Shown piece after piece: positions 8,241 through 16,428 of a DNA stretch of 64,000 bases. How positions within the stretch are numbered: the first letter of the stretch is position 1; each line of letters starts with the position of its first letter. This DNA is from Pseudonocardia sp. C8 (GTDB taxonomy: Bacteria; Actinomycetota; Actinomycetes; Mycobacteriales; Pseudonocardiaceae): NCBI RefSeq assembly GCF_014267175.1, contig NZ_JACMTR010000002.1, positions 5,171,501 to 5,235,500 on the forward strand, given 5' to 3'. Under the pieces are notes generated by a model. It did not search any database and had not been told where the DNA came from. It saw only the letters and a program-made list of their open reading frames with translations. Both the position numbers and the translations under genes were made by a program.

Positions 8241-10559
8241 TCAGGCGCGGGCCTCGACGTAGCGCGTCTCGTCGTCGGACACCGGGGCGCGGACGGCGCC
8301 GAGGGCCCCGTCCGCCCAGCTCGCCGCCTTGCGCAGCCGCAGGCTGTTCGTCACGACGAGGAACGACGACACCGCCATCGCCGCGCCGGCGAGCAGCGGG
8401 TTCAGCAGGCCGGCCATCGCGACCGGGATCGCCGCGGTGTTGTAGCCGAACGCCCACCACAGGTTGCCGCGGATCGTGCTCATCGTGGACCGGGCGAGCT
8501 CCACGGTCGCCGGGAGCACCCGCAGATCGTCGCGCACCAGGACGACGTCGGCCGCCTCCAGCGCGACGTCGGTGCCCGACCCGACCGCGATGCCCAGGTC
8601 CGCGGCGGCGAGCGCGGCGGCGTCGTTCACGCCGTCGCCGACCATCGCGACCGTCCGGCCCCGGGCCTGCAGCGCCCGGACGTGCTCGACCTTCTCGTCG
8701 GGCAGCGCCCCGGCGACGACGTCGGTGATTCCGCAGGCCCGGCCGACGGCGTGCGCGGCGGCCGGCCGGTCACCGGTGAGCAGCACCGGGCGCAGGCCCA
8801 TCGCGACCAGCTCGGCGACCGCGACCGGCGCGGACTCCTTGACCGGGTCGGACAGCGCGATCGCCCCGGCGAGGACGTCACCGGCGTGCACGGCGACGAC
8901 GGTGTGCCCGAGCTCCTCCCAGGCCGCGATCCGCCCGGCGAGCGCGCCCGCGTCCTCCGGAGGGCGGCCGACGGTCACCACGGTCCCGTCGACCCGGCCG
9001 CGGGCGCCGAGACCGGGCAGGGCCACGAAGTCCTCGACCGGCGGGACCGCCGCACCGGCCTCGCGAGCGTGGTCACGGATCGCGGCGGCGATGGCGTGCT
9101 CCGAGCCGGCCTCGACGGCGGCGGCCCGGCCCAGCAGGACGGCCGGGTCGGCCCCGCCGGTCACCGCGACGTCCGCGACGCTCATCCGGCCGGCGGTCAG
9201 GGTCCCGGTCTTGTCGAGGACGACGGTGTCGGCGGCCCGGGTGGTCTCCAGCGCCCGGTAGCCCTTGACGAAGATGCCCAGCTCGGCGCCGCGGCCGGTG
9301 GCCACCATCAGCGCGGTCGGCGTCGCCAGCCCCAGCGCGCACGGGCAGGCGATGATCACCACGGCGATCGCCGGCCCGATCGCCCCGGTCCACCCGGCCC
9401 CGGCGAGCAGCAGCCAGCCGAGCAGCGTGGCCGTGGCGAGCCCCAGCACGACCGGCACGAACACCGACGACACCCGGTCGACGAGCCGCTGGGTCGCGGA
9501 CTTCTCGGTCTGGGCCCGCTCGACGGCGGCGATCATCCGGGCCAGCCGGGTGTCCGCACCGACCTGCTCGGCGACGACGACCAGGCTCCCGCCGGACGGG
9601 ATGGTCCCCCCGATGACCCGGTCCCCCGGCCCGGCCTCGACCGGGACCGGCTCGCCGGTCATCGCGCTGGTGTCGACCCCTGCGCGCCCGGTCTCGACGA
9701 CCCCGTCGGCGGCGATCCGCTCGCCGGGCCGGACCAGGAAGCGGTCACCGGCCCGCAGGCGTCCCACCGGGACCCGCTTCTCGGCCCCGTCGACGACCAC
9801 GGTGACCTCGTCGGACTCCAGCGCGGCCAGCGAACGCATCACCCGGCCCGCGGTGCGCCGGGCGCGGGCCTCGAAGTAGCGCCCGGCCAGCACGAACGTC
9901 GTGACGCCTGCGGCCACCTCCAGGTAGAGCGGCCCGGAGGGGTGGAGCACCGCGTCCCAGCCGGTGAGCGTCGTGCGGGTGTCGAGGAACGCCATCTCCC
10001 CGAGCGACCACGCGGACGCCGCGATCACCCCGAGCGACACGAGGGTGTCCATCGAGGTGGTGCCGTGACGCAGGTTCACGAACGCGGTCCGGTGGAACGG
10101 CCACGCCGCCCACCCCACGACCGGCAGGGCGAGCGCGACGACCACCCACTGCCAGAACGGGAAGCGCAGCGTCGGGACCAGCGACATCGCCAGCGACAGG
10201 TCGGCGAGCGGGATGAACAGCAGTAGCGCGACGGCCATCCGCAGCCGCAGCCTGCGCAGCGCGGTGTCGTCCTCGGTGGCCTCGTCGCCGGTGTCGGCCG
10301 GACCTGCCACCTCGGTGGCGCCGTAGCCGGCCTTCCGGACGGTCTCGACGAGCGTGGCGACCGACGTGCCGCCCGGGTACTCGACGAGCGCGCGCTCGGT
10401 CGCCAGGTTGACGGTCGCCCGGACCCCGTCGAGCTTGCCGAGCTTGCGCTCGACCCGGTTGACGCAGGCGGCGCAGGTCATACCGTCGATACGCAGCTCG
10501 ACCGTGCGGACGGCCCCGCTGTGGTCGACGCGGTGTTCGACGTGCCCGGCGATGCTCAC
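8241..10559 (-). CDS. copA: CopA-type P1B copper-transporting ATPase
   Basis: A 772-residue P-type ATPase. One N-terminal heavy-metal domain carries GMTCAAC (26-32). There are eight expected membrane helices with the Cu+-type CPC motif at 405-407. Other motifs present are AMTGEP (actuator domain), DKTGTLT with phospho-acceptor D449, and the hinge motif GDGVND. All catalytic signatures are intact, so it should export Cu+ (or Ag+) from the cytoplasm. The GTG at 10559 is preceded by GGAGG. No CsoR regulator or CopZ chaperone gene is adjacent. The gene is divergent from a DsbA-like thioredoxin gene, and the CopD-CtaG gene is ~1.5 kb away. Confidence 0.9.
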   Translation of the reverse strand: MSIAGHVEHRVDHSGAVRTVELRIDGMTCAACVNRVERKLGKLDGVRATVNLATERALVEYPGGTSVATLVETVRKAGYGATEVAGPADTGDEATEDDTALRRLRLRMAVALLLFIPLADLSLAMSLVPTLRFPFWQWVVVALALPVVGWAAWPFHRTAFVNLRHGTTSMDTLVSLGVIAASAWSLGEMAFLDTRTTLTGWDAVLHPSGPLYLEVAAGVTTFVLAGRYFEARARRTAGRVMRSLAALESDEVTVVVDGAEKRVPVGRLRAGDRFLVRPGERIAADGVVETGRAGVDTSAMTGEPVPVEAGPGDRVIGGTIPSGGSLVVVAEQVGADTRLARMIAAVERAQTEKSATQRLVDRVSSVFVPVVLGLATATLLGWLLLAGAGWTGAIGPAIAVVIIACPCALGLATPTALMVATGRGAELGIFVKGYRALETTRAADTVVLDKTGTLTAGRMSVADVAVTGGADPAVLLGRAAAVEAGSEHAIAAAIRDHAREAGAAVPPVEDFVALPGLGARGRVDGTVVTVGRPPEDAGALAGRIAAWEELGHTVVAVHAGDVLAGAIALSDPVKESAPVAVAELVAMGLRPVLLTGDRPAAAHAVGRACGITDVVAGALPDEKVEHVRALQARGRTVAMVGDGVNDAAALAAADLGIAVGSGTDVALEAADVVLVRDDLRVLPATVELARSTMSTIRGNLWWAFGYNTAAIPVAMAGLLNPLLAGAAMAVSSFLVVTNSLRLRKAASWADGALGAVRAPVSDDETRYVEARA

Positions 10560-10669
10560 GCCTCCATGGTTCTACACGACGTCACACGACGCCGCCCCTA
10601 CCCCGGGGCGCGGCCGGACGCAAGAGGCCAGTACAACAGAGACGTGACGACCACCCCCGAGGAGGACCG

Positions 10670-11359
10670 ATGATGGCCGGTAAGAGGAAGGCACCGCCGA
10701 CCAAGAACCCGCTCACCACCAAGCAGGGCCCCTCCCAGGCGACGGTGATCGGCATCATCGTCGTGGTCGCCTTCGCCGCGCTCGTCGGCTTCGGGGTGTA
10801 CTGGAACAGCCAGCCGGGCGAGTTCGTGGTGCCGAGGAACGCGACCGCGCAGGGCGTCCCGACCGGGAACGAGGCCGCCCCCAACAAGATCGACATCTAC
10901 CTCGACTTCCAGTGCCCCGCGTGCAAGCAGTTCGAGGAGATCTCCGGGACGGCGCTCGACGAGCTGCGCGACACCGGCCAGGCCCAGATCATCTACCACC
11001 CGATCGCGATCCTCGACCGGGTGTCGCCGGACCAGTACTCGTCCCGCTCGGCCGCCGCGTCCGGCTGCGCCGCCGACGCCGGCGTGTTCCGCCAGTTCGA
11101 GAAGCTGCTCTACGCGAACCAGCCCACGGAGGGCGACCCGGGCCTGACCACCGAGCAGCTCACGCAGTTCGCCCAGCAGGCGGGCGCGGGCCCGGACATC
11201 GGCCAGTGCATCTCCGACGAGCGCTACGAGCCGTGGGCGCAGGGCATCACCCAGCAGGCCTTCCAGGCCCAGGTGCAGAGCACCCCGACCGTCCTGGTCA
11301 ACGGCCAGAAGGTCGACAACCCGACCCCGGACGGCCTGCGGCAGGCACTCGCGCGCTGA
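10670..11359 (+). CDS. Membrane-anchored DsbA-like thioredoxin-domain protein
   Basis: A 229-residue protein with a basic N-terminus, one membrane anchor at about 24-44 (IGIIVVVAFAALVGFGVYW) and an outward thioredoxin-fold domain. The active site CPAC is at 82-85 in the context DFQCPACKQF, and a cis-Pro motif STPTVLVNG lies near the end. This fits the DsbA/DSBA-like oxidoreductases of actinobacteria that act on exported proteins; direction (oxidase or reductase) is not decided by the sequence. The start may be either of two consecutive ATG codons at 10670 or 10673, behind GAGGAGGA. It is divergent from the copper ATPase and followed by the second copy of palindrome family A. Confidence 0.85.
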   Translation: MMAGKRKAPPTKNPLTTKQGPSQATVIGIIVVVAFAALVGFGVYWNSQPGEFVVPRNATAQGVPTGNEAAPNKIDIYLDFQCPACKQFEEISGTALDELRDTGQAQIIYHPIAILDRVSPDQYSSRSAAASGCAADAGVFRQFEKLLYANQPTEGDPGLTTEQLTQFAQQAGAGPDIGQCISDERYEPWAQGITQQAFQAQVQSTPTVLVNGQKVDNPTPDGLRQALAR

Positions 11360-11378
11360 GCTCGCGCCCTCGGGCGAT

Positions 11379-11439
11379 GATCACCGGTTGTGGAGTGCAG
11401 CGCTCGCCACGCGAACGCTGCACTCCACAACCGTCGATC
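11379..11439. repeat. Palindromic repeat family A, copy 2
   Basis: A perfect 18-bp stem: 11385-11402 pairs with 11416-11433, with a 13-base loop, flanked by GATC at 11379-11382 and 11436-11439. The arms contain the same GTTGTGGAGTG core as the element at 2788-2848. It sits 20 bp behind the stop of the thioredoxin gene, so it could terminate transcription or protect the mRNA 3' end. Confidence 0.8.
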
Positions 11440-11516
11440 TCGACTCCTCCGTCGCGGGCCGGGGCACGTTCCGCGGAACGGGGACCGGGTCGCGGCGCAG
11501 GCGGGGTGCCGGCGTG

Positions 11517-11711
11517 TCACCGGCGGAACGGACAGTCCGCGCAGAGCCCGCCGCCCTCGAGCGGCCGCCCCTCCTCCCGCAGCGCGCGGCGCTCGCGGGC
11601 CACCCGCCGCCACTCGCGGCGCTGAGCCTCGGTGTCCATCGAGATCCCGATGAGCACGGCGAACCAGACGAGAAGGAGCATCCCGCCGCCGACGACGAGG
11701 GAGGCGGTCAT
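11517..11711 (-). CDS. Small single-span membrane protein, unknown function
   Basis: A 64-residue protein: an N-terminal membrane helix (about residues 3-24, SLVVGGGMLLLVWFAVLIGI) followed by a charged Arg/Glu helix and a C-terminal CADCPFRR tail whose two Cys could bind metal or form a disulfide. The ATG at 11711 has a GGGAGAG ribosome site directly upstream, and codon third positions are GC-rich as in real genes here. It is separated by an intergenic region from the divergent XRE regulator. No family is recognised. Confidence 0.55.
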   Translation of the reverse strand: MTASLVVGGGMLLLVWFAVLIGISMDTEAQRREWRRVARERRALREEGRPLEGGGLCADCPFRR

Positions 11712-11838
11712 CTCTCCCCGCCTCCCCGGCCTGCGGCACCGGCTGTGGTGCCGTCATGGTCGTGCATGGCGCACCCCCTTCAGCGGCGGTGACCGCTGCT
11801 CAGGTGTCGGGAACAGAGTATGGGTGGCGACGTCACCA

Positions 11839-11884
11839 GATGCAATCTCGCATCGATGCAAACCCACTCGAACGCAATTGCATC
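11839..11884. promoter_or_regulatory. Candidate operator cluster upstream of XRE regulator
   Basis: A low-GC patch with three copies of GATGCAA: direct at 11839-11845 and 11855-11861, and inverted (TTGCATC) at 11878-11884. It also holds the perfect palindromes GCATCGATGC (11850-11859) and GCAATTGC (11874-11881). It lies ~50 bp before the start of the XRE gene, where an autoregulatory site would be expected. Confidence 0.4.
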
Positions 11885-11934
11885 GCCCCGGTGCGTGAGT
11901 ACTCTGATCGTCGAGGTGGCGCCGAGGAGGAGAC

Positions 11935-12795
11935 ATGACCGTCACACACGGTCCCGTGGTGATCCGGCGCCGGCTCGGTCACGTCCTCAAACAGCTCCGG
12001 ACCGCCAAGAGCCTCCAGCTGGGGGAGGTGGCCAGGGACCTGGAGATCTCCCCCTCGAAGCTGAGCCGGATCGAGACCGGTCAGGTCGAACCGAAGTTCC
12101 GCGACGTGCGCGATCTCCTCGACCGGTACGAGGCTGCCGACGACGTCCGGTCCCAGGTCCTCGACTGGGCGAGCGAGGCCAAGTCACCGGGCTGGTGGCA
12201 GCCGCTGAGCGCGACCGTCGCCGGCGCGGACCTCAACCTGCTGATCTCGCTGGAGGCCGAGGCATGCAGGAAGCGGACCTTCTGCATGCCCGTCACCGGA
12301 CTGCTGCAGACCGAGGCGTACGCACGCTCGCTGTTCGCCGTCGGGGACGTCGGACTGTCCGCCGTCGAGATCGAGAACCTCGTCGAGATCCGCCGGCGGC
12401 GGCAGGAGGTCATCTCGCCCGGGCGGTCGGACGCGCCGCCCCTCGAGCTGCACGTCGTCCTGGACGAGGCAGCGCTCCATCGCATCAACGACCCCGGCGT
12501 CATGCGCGACCAGATCCGCCTCCTGCTCGAACGGTCCGAGCAGCCCAACATCACGCTGCAGATCCTGCCGTTCTCGGCCGGCTGGACCAGCGCGATCAGC
12601 ACGTTCTCGATCTTCACGCCGCGCCACCCGGAGACCGACTGGCCGGTCGTCAACCTGGAGAGCACGGAAAGCGACAGCTACTACGACAGCGAGTCCGCCG
12701 TCGCCGGCTACGAGGCCGTCTGGAGGAACGTGCTCGCCCACGCGCTGGACGTCGACGCGACCGGGCGAGTGCTCCGCCGACAGTACCGCGCCTGA
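11935..12795 (+). CDS. XRE-family regulator with DUF5753 domain
   Basis: A 286-residue protein. The N-terminal helix-turn-helix (about 12-70; LGHVLKQLRTAKSLQLGEVARDLEISPSKLSRIETGQ in order) is XRE-like. The C-terminal ~190 residues have the DUF5753 pattern (LEAEACRKRTFCMPVTGLLQTEAYARSLF, then RRRRQEV, LHVVLDEAALHR, NITLQILPF). These are the WhiJ-like regulators abundant in Streptomyces and relatives. Usually a DUF397 gene follows on the same strand; here the DUF397 gene faces it with only 2 bp between the two stop codons. The start ATG at 11935 has GAGGAG upstream. Confidence 0.88.
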   Translation: MTVTHGPVVIRRRLGHVLKQLRTAKSLQLGEVARDLEISPSKLSRIETGQVEPKFRDVRDLLDRYEAADDVRSQVLDWASEAKSPGWWQPLSATVAGADLNLLISLEAEACRKRTFCMPVTGLLQTEAYARSLFAVGDVGLSAVEIENLVEIRRRRQEVISPGRSDAPPLELHVVLDEAALHRINDPGVMRDQIRLLLERSEQPNITLQILPFSAGWTSAISTFSIFTPRHPETDWPVVNLESTESDSYYDSESAVAGYEAVWRNVLAHALDVDATGRVLRRQYRA

Positions 12796-12797
12796 GC

Positions 12798-12992
12798 TCA
12801 GGCGTTCAACGCGGCAAGATCGAACTCGCCGTTGCGGACTCCGGCCAGGAATGCGGTCCACTCGGACTCCGAGAACGCCACCTCGGCGCCGCTGACCGTG
12901 GAGCGGACGACGACACCGCCCCCGGATGGCGCGACGGCGACACAGTCACCACCGAAGCAGAACGAACTGGTGACGAAGCGGGGTTCGGACAC
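12798..12992 (-). CDS. DUF397 domain protein
   Basis: A 64-residue protein matching DUF397: VTSSFCFGGDCVAVA, then a strand VVVRSTVSGAEVAF, then FSESEWTAFLAGVRNGEFD. DUF397 proteins are small partners of XRE-DUF5753 regulators, thought to act as antitoxin- or anti-regulator-like factors. The GTG at 12992 gives the usual family length; upstream codons to 13112 are not family-like. It is convergent with, rather than downstream of, its presumed partner, so it has its own promoter in the 12993-13140 interval. Confidence 0.8.
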   Translation of the reverse strand: MSEPRFVTSSFCFGGDCVAVAPSGGGVVVRSTVSGAEVAFSESEWTAFLAGVRNGEFDLAALNA

Positions 12993-13140
12993 GGATGGCC
13001 TCGTTCTCTGGATCCGGAGGGAGCGGCACGCGATCGGGGAGCGCGCGTGGCGGCACGATAGTGCACCTGCCCCCGGCCCGGCGAGGAAGCCACCCGGTCG
13101 AGGACTCCGCACTCCCGGTCACACCGGCGGCCTCGTTCCC

Positions 13141-14100
13141 TCACGCCTCGGCGGCGGCCTCGGCCGGCGTCGCCACCGCCCGGTTCTCCGCGCGGCGGAT
13201 CAGCACGATGCCACCGAGGATCAGCCCGCCGCCGAGCGCCTGCATGAGCGTGGGCCACTGGGACACCAGCAGCCAGGCGGCGATCACCCCGAACAGGACC
13301 TCGGACAGCCCGACGAACGACGCGACCCGGGTGTCCAGCAGCCGGATCCCAATGACACCCGTGACGTAGGGCAGCGCGGTCGCGAGCACGACGAGCATGC
13401 CCAGCAGCAGGGGCCAGTCGAGATCGGCACCGGCGAGCGTGCCGCTGCCGGCGCCGGCCGTGGCGGGCGTGAGACCCGACAGCGTCGTCGCCCCCAGCAC
13501 GGCCGCGCCGACGACCATCCCGCCGGAGATCATGAGCAGCGGCGGGAGCCTGCCCTCGCCGCCGCCACCGGGCATGGCGAAGTACACGCACACGCACACC
13601 GCCGAGGCCAGGCCCCACAGCACCCCGACCAGGTCGACCCGCTGCGGGCCGAACGGGTCGACGACGCACACCAGCCCGGCCAGCGCGACGACGCAGCCGG
13701 CCAGCGTGATCGCCGACGGTGTCCGCCGCGTGGTCAGCCAGGTCCACAGCACCAGCAGCACCGGTGCGAGGAACTCCAGCAGCAGGGCCACCCCGACCGA
13801 CAGGTGCTGCAGCGCGCTGAAGAAGCAGAACTGCACGCCGGCAACAGCGAACAGCCCGAAGAGAACGATCGTGCGGAGCCCGCCCCGGTCGAGCCCGTGC
13901 CGGTACCCCAGCACGATCGCCACCGGCAGGAGCAGCAGTGCCGCCCCGGCGATGCGCAACAGCGTGGTGAGGCCCGAGGACCACCCCGCCTCCAGGAACG
14001 CGGCGCCCAGCGGCCCGGAGAAACCGAACCCGGCCGAGGAGACCGTCAGCCACGCGAGCCCGCGCAGGGTGTGGCCCCGTGTCACGACCGAAGTACTCAT
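13141..14100 (-). CDS. EamA/DMT-family transporter
   Basis: A 319-residue membrane protein with ten hydrophobic helices arranged as two five-helix EamA repeats. Typical features are GFSGPLGAAFLEAGWS at the start, VGVALLLEFLAPVLLVLWTW at the end of the first repeat and FVGLSEVLFGVIAAWLLVSQWPTLMQALGGGLILGGI in the second. The family exports metabolites, amino acids or drugs (RhtA/YdcZ-like). The start is the ATG at 14100. It is divergent from a CGNR regulator, with a 7-bp inverted repeat between them, so expression is probably controlled by that neighbour. Confidence 0.87.
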   Translation of the reverse strand: MSTSVVTRGHTLRGLAWLTVSSAGFGFSGPLGAAFLEAGWSSGLTTLLRIAGAALLLLPVAIVLGYRHGLDRGGLRTIVLFGLFAVAGVQFCFFSALQHLSVGVALLLEFLAPVLLVLWTWLTTRRTPSAITLAGCVVALAGLVCVVDPFGPQRVDLVGVLWGLASAVCVCVYFAMPGGGGEGRLPPLLMISGGMVVGAAVLGATTLSGLTPATAGAGSGTLAGADLDWPLLLGMLVVLATALPYVTGVIGIRLLDTRVASFVGLSEVLFGVIAAWLLVSQWPTLMQALGGGLILGGIVLIRRAENRAVATPAEAAAEA

Positions 14101-14105
14101 AGACT

Positions 14106-14133
14106 CCTGACACTAGGAACCGACGATGTCAGG
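14106..14133. promoter_or_regulatory. Inverted repeat between DMT transporter and CGNR regulator
   Basis: CCTGACA (14106-14112) and TGTCAGG (14127-14133) form a perfect 7-bp inverted repeat with a 14-bp spacer in the 40-bp divergent gap. It covers the ATG at 14126, which argues that the regulator really starts at the ATG at 14141. Confidence 0.4.
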
Positions 14134-14140
14134 GGTCAAC

Positions 14141-14713
14141 ATGGAATTCGCCCATGACACGCAGATCACGCTGTCCGCGGCCGCCTCGCTGGTGAACACC
14201 GCGCTCTCCGGGCCCGACGCGCTGGCCGACGCCGAGGGGTTCGAGGCGTGGATGGACGCCCAGCCCTACACCGGCCGGCGCGCGCACACCGACGACGAGC
14301 GTGCCGCCGTCCGGGCGCTGCGCGAGCGGCTCGTCGCCCTGTGGCCGCCCGCCGACCGGCCCGACCGGGTGCCCGACCGGGACCGGACCGTCGAGCTGGT
14401 GAACGCGCTCCTCGCCGAGACCGACGCCCGCCCGCACCTGGCCCGGCACGACGGCTGGGACTGGCACCTGCACGTCACGCCGCGGGACGCCCCGCTGGCC
14501 GACCGGATGGGTGCGGAGATCGCGATGGCGGTGGCCGACCTGGTCCGCGGCGACGACCTGTCCCGGCTTCGCCGGTGCGCGGGCGAGGACTGCGACGCCG
14601 TGCTCGTCGACCTGTCCCGGAACCGCTCGAAGCGGTTCTGCGACACCGGCAACTGCGCGAACCGGGCGCACGTCGCCGCCTACCGGGCCCGGCGCGCCCG
14701 GGAGGCGGGGTGA
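14141..14713 (+). CDS. CGNR zinc-finger transcriptional regulator
   Basis: A 190-residue protein. The N-terminal domain is helical, and the C-terminal zinc finger reads RCAGEDCDAVLVD...FCDTGNCANR: two Cys pairs spaced as CX4C, with CANR replacing the name-giving CGNR tetrad. Arg-rich residues follow the finger. The family consists of stress- or ligand-responsive transcription factors, frequently next to an efflux gene. The first ATG (14126) would add five residues but lies within the putative operator; 14141 follows an AGGGG. Divergence from a DMT transporter suggests it controls that exporter. Confidence 0.85.
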   Translation: MEFAHDTQITLSAAASLVNTALSGPDALADAEGFEAWMDAQPYTGRRAHTDDERAAVRALRERLVALWPPADRPDRVPDRDRTVELVNALLAETDARPHLARHDGWDWHLHVTPRDAPLADRMGAEIAMAVADLVRGDDLSRLRRCAGEDCDAVLVDLSRNRSKRFCDTGNCANRAHVAAYRARRAREAG

Positions 14714-14722
14714 CCGGCAGGC

Positions 14723-15493
14723 TCAGCGCCGGGCGTCGAGGTGCTCGGCGAGCAGCGCGTTCACCTCGTCCGGGCGCTCGTAGTTGAGCAGGTGCGCCGA
14801 CGCGGGGACCTCGGCGTAGCGGGCGCCGGGGATGCCGTCGGCGATCTCGCGCACCACCGGCGGCGGGGTCGCCGGGTCGTCGGCGCCGGCCACCACCAGC
14901 GCCGGTACCGACACCGACGCCAGGTCGGCGCGGATGTCGAACGCGCCGATCGCCGAGCAGCAGGCCGCGTACGCCTCCGGCTTCGTGGCGCGCAGCATGT
15001 CCAGCAGCCGCTTCTCCCCCGCCGGGTCGCGGCGCGCCCAGTCCTCGACGTACCAGGTGCCGGGCCGGGAGGCGACCATCGCCTCGGTGCCCTGCTCCCG
15101 CACGGTGGCCGCGCGCTGCGGCCACGAGTCCGGGTTCGGGAACCGCGCCGCCGTCGCCAGCACCGCGATGCTGCGCACCCGGTCGCCGCCGTGCGCCCCC
15201 AGCCACTGCCCGATCGCCCCGCCGATCGAGACGCCGACGTAGTGGAAGCCGGTGACCCCGGCGGCGTCCGCGGCGGCCAGCGCGCCCCGGGCCAGGTCCT
15301 CGATCGTCAGGTCGCCGGTCACGTCCGGTGAACCACCGTGGCCCGGCAGGTCGAACCGCACGCAGCGGAACCGGTCCGCGAGCGCGGCCACCTGCGGGTC
15401 GAACAGGTGCAGGTCGGTCCCCAGCGAGGGACCGAAGAGCACGGCGGGGGCATCGGCGGGGCCGTCGACGACGTGATGCAGGTCCAGAACCAT
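14723..15493 (-). CDS. Alpha/beta hydrolase, PcaD-like
   Basis: A 256-residue alpha/beta hydrolase. Visible are an oxyanion strand (LFGPSLGTDLHLFDPQ), the strand FDLPGHGGS, the nucleophile elbow GVSIGG, a catalytic Asp in AGADDPATPP and a His near the end (ASAHLLNYERP). The pattern is closest to 3-oxoadipate enol-lactonases (PcaD) of protocatechuate breakdown, but no other beta-ketoadipate gene is adjacent, so the substrate is uncertain. The start ATG at 15493 gives the standard family length. It is convergent with the CGNR gene and divergent from the MmcQ/YjbR gene. Confidence 0.82.
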   Translation of the reverse strand: MVLDLHHVVDGPADAPAVLFGPSLGTDLHLFDPQVAALADRFRCVRFDLPGHGGSPDVTGDLTIEDLARGALAAADAAGVTGFHYVGVSIGGAIGQWLGAHGGDRVRSIAVLATAARFPNPDSWPQRAATVREQGTEAMVASRPGTWYVEDWARRDPAGEKRLLDMLRATKPEAYAACCSAIGAFDIRADLASVSVPALVVAGADDPATPPPVVREIADGIPGARYAEVPASAHLLNYERPDEVNALLAEHLDARR

Positions 15494-15508
15494 GCCCCCA
15501 TCCTGGCC

Positions 15509-15514
15509 TACGCT
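15509..15514 (+). promoter_or_regulatory. -10 box of a leaderless transcript
   Basis: TACGCT (15509-15514) lies exactly 6 bases before the ATG at 15521, within GGCCTACGCTGG. The same 12-mer and the same 6-base spacing occur before the GTG at 53628. This geometry fits leaderless mRNA, and no ribosome site precedes the ATG. Confidence 0.45.
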
Positions 15515-15520
15515 GGCGCC

Positions 15521-15946
15521 ATGCCGGCGCAGCCGCCACGGGCCAGGGTCGAGGACGTGCACGAGCTGGCGGCCGGGATGCCGCACGTCACCGTGGAGTA
15601 CGGGCCCGCCGGCAACCCCGTCTACCAGGTCGGGCGGAAGTCGTTCGTGTTCTTCCGCACCCCGCGCCCGGACGCCCGGGACCCGGAGACCGGCGAGCGC
15701 TACCCGGACGTGATCGTGTTCTGGGTGGGGTCGGAGGACGAGAAGCTCGCGCTCGTGCAGGACGCGGGCACGCCGTTCTTCACCACGCCGCACTTCGACG
15801 GGCATCCCTCGGTGCTCCTGCGCGCGAGCCGGATCGGCGAGCTGGACCGCGAGGAGCTGGCCGAGATCGTGCAGGACGCGTGGCTGTCGCGGGCCTCGGC
15901 CCGCCGCCGCACGGCCTGGCTCGCCGAGCACGGCATCGACGGGTAG
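15521..15946 (+). CDS. MmcQ/YjbR family protein
   Basis: A 141-residue MmcQ/YjbR-like protein: ARVEDVHELAAGMPHVTVEYG, then YQVGRKSFVFFR, then SEDEKLALVQD, then a PHFDGHPSVLLRA strand and a helix LAEIVQDAWLSRA. The fold is described as CyaY-like and these proteins are loosely annotated as DNA-binding; the biochemical role is not established. Transcription appears leaderless (TACGCT 6 bases before the ATG). The gene ends 9 bp before the stop of a convergent small gene. Confidence 0.82.
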   Translation: MPAQPPRARVEDVHELAAGMPHVTVEYGPAGNPVYQVGRKSFVFFRTPRPDARDPETGERYPDVIVFWVGSEDEKLALVQDAGTPFFTTPHFDGHPSVLLRASRIGELDREELAEIVQDAWLSRASARRRTAWLAEHGIDG

Positions 15947-15955
15947 GCCGGCGGG

Positions 15956-16081
15956 TCAGCCGACCTCCTCCCAGCCGAGCCGTTCGACCCAGCTCTCGCC
16001 CCGCCCGGTCCGGCGCGGCGGCGGGACGGCGACGGCGTCCTGGTCGGGCTCCGCTTCGGTGGTCTCGGTGTTCGTGGTCAC
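15956..16081 (-). CDS. Small 41-residue peptide, unknown function
   Basis: A GTG at 16081 with a strong GGAGG eight bases upstream opens a 41-codon frame. The peptide has an acidic Thr/Glu-rich first half, a central PPPRR, and an aromatic C-terminus GESWVERLGWEEVG. No Cys and no membrane helix. It is the last gene of the minus-strand redox cluster. The same frame is open up to a GTG at 16432 that overlaps the stop of the DUF6529-like gene, so a 158-residue version is possible, although codon bias in the upstream part is weak. It could be a small regulator, an accessory peptide or a peptide-product precursor; no modifying enzyme is visible nearby. Confidence 0.5.
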   Translation of the reverse strand: MTTNTETTEAEPDQDAVAVPPPRRTGRGESWVERLGWEEVG

Positions 16082-16428
16082 GGGGGTACCTCCGGGGGGC
16101 GATGGTGTCCCCGCCGTGCCCGGGTCTGGGGTCCCGGGCACGGCGGGCCTCGGCGGTACCGCAGCTGCGGCGGACGACGGCGCCGCGCGGGCCGCGTCCG
16201 GCGTCGGGGAGCATCGCCGGACGGTGCGGGCGCCGTCGTCCGCGGACCGTGGGTCGGGGGAAGCGGGCCGCGGTACCGACGCTGAGCGACGGTACGAGTC
16301 CCGCGGCGGAGGAGCCACCCCCTGAGACGCCGTTCCGGTGGACGGGATCGGACGCACGGTGAGCGGGGCGATGTTGGGCAATTCGGAGTAGTCGGGACCG
16401 CCGAACACGCGACCCGGCTTCTCAGTTC
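16082..16428 (-). other. Gap with an open but weakly biased frame
   Basis: 347 bases with no convincing independent gene. The minus-strand frame of the 41-residue peptide stays open through it and begins with a GTG (16432) overlapping the stop of the upstream gene. The first ~30 codons (including FGGPDYSELPNIAPL) look coding, while the Pro/Ala/Arg/Ser-rich middle part has many A/T third positions. It also contains CGCGGTACCGACG (16269-16281), repeated exactly at 21085-21097 upstream of the first gene of the same cluster. Confidence 0.4.
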
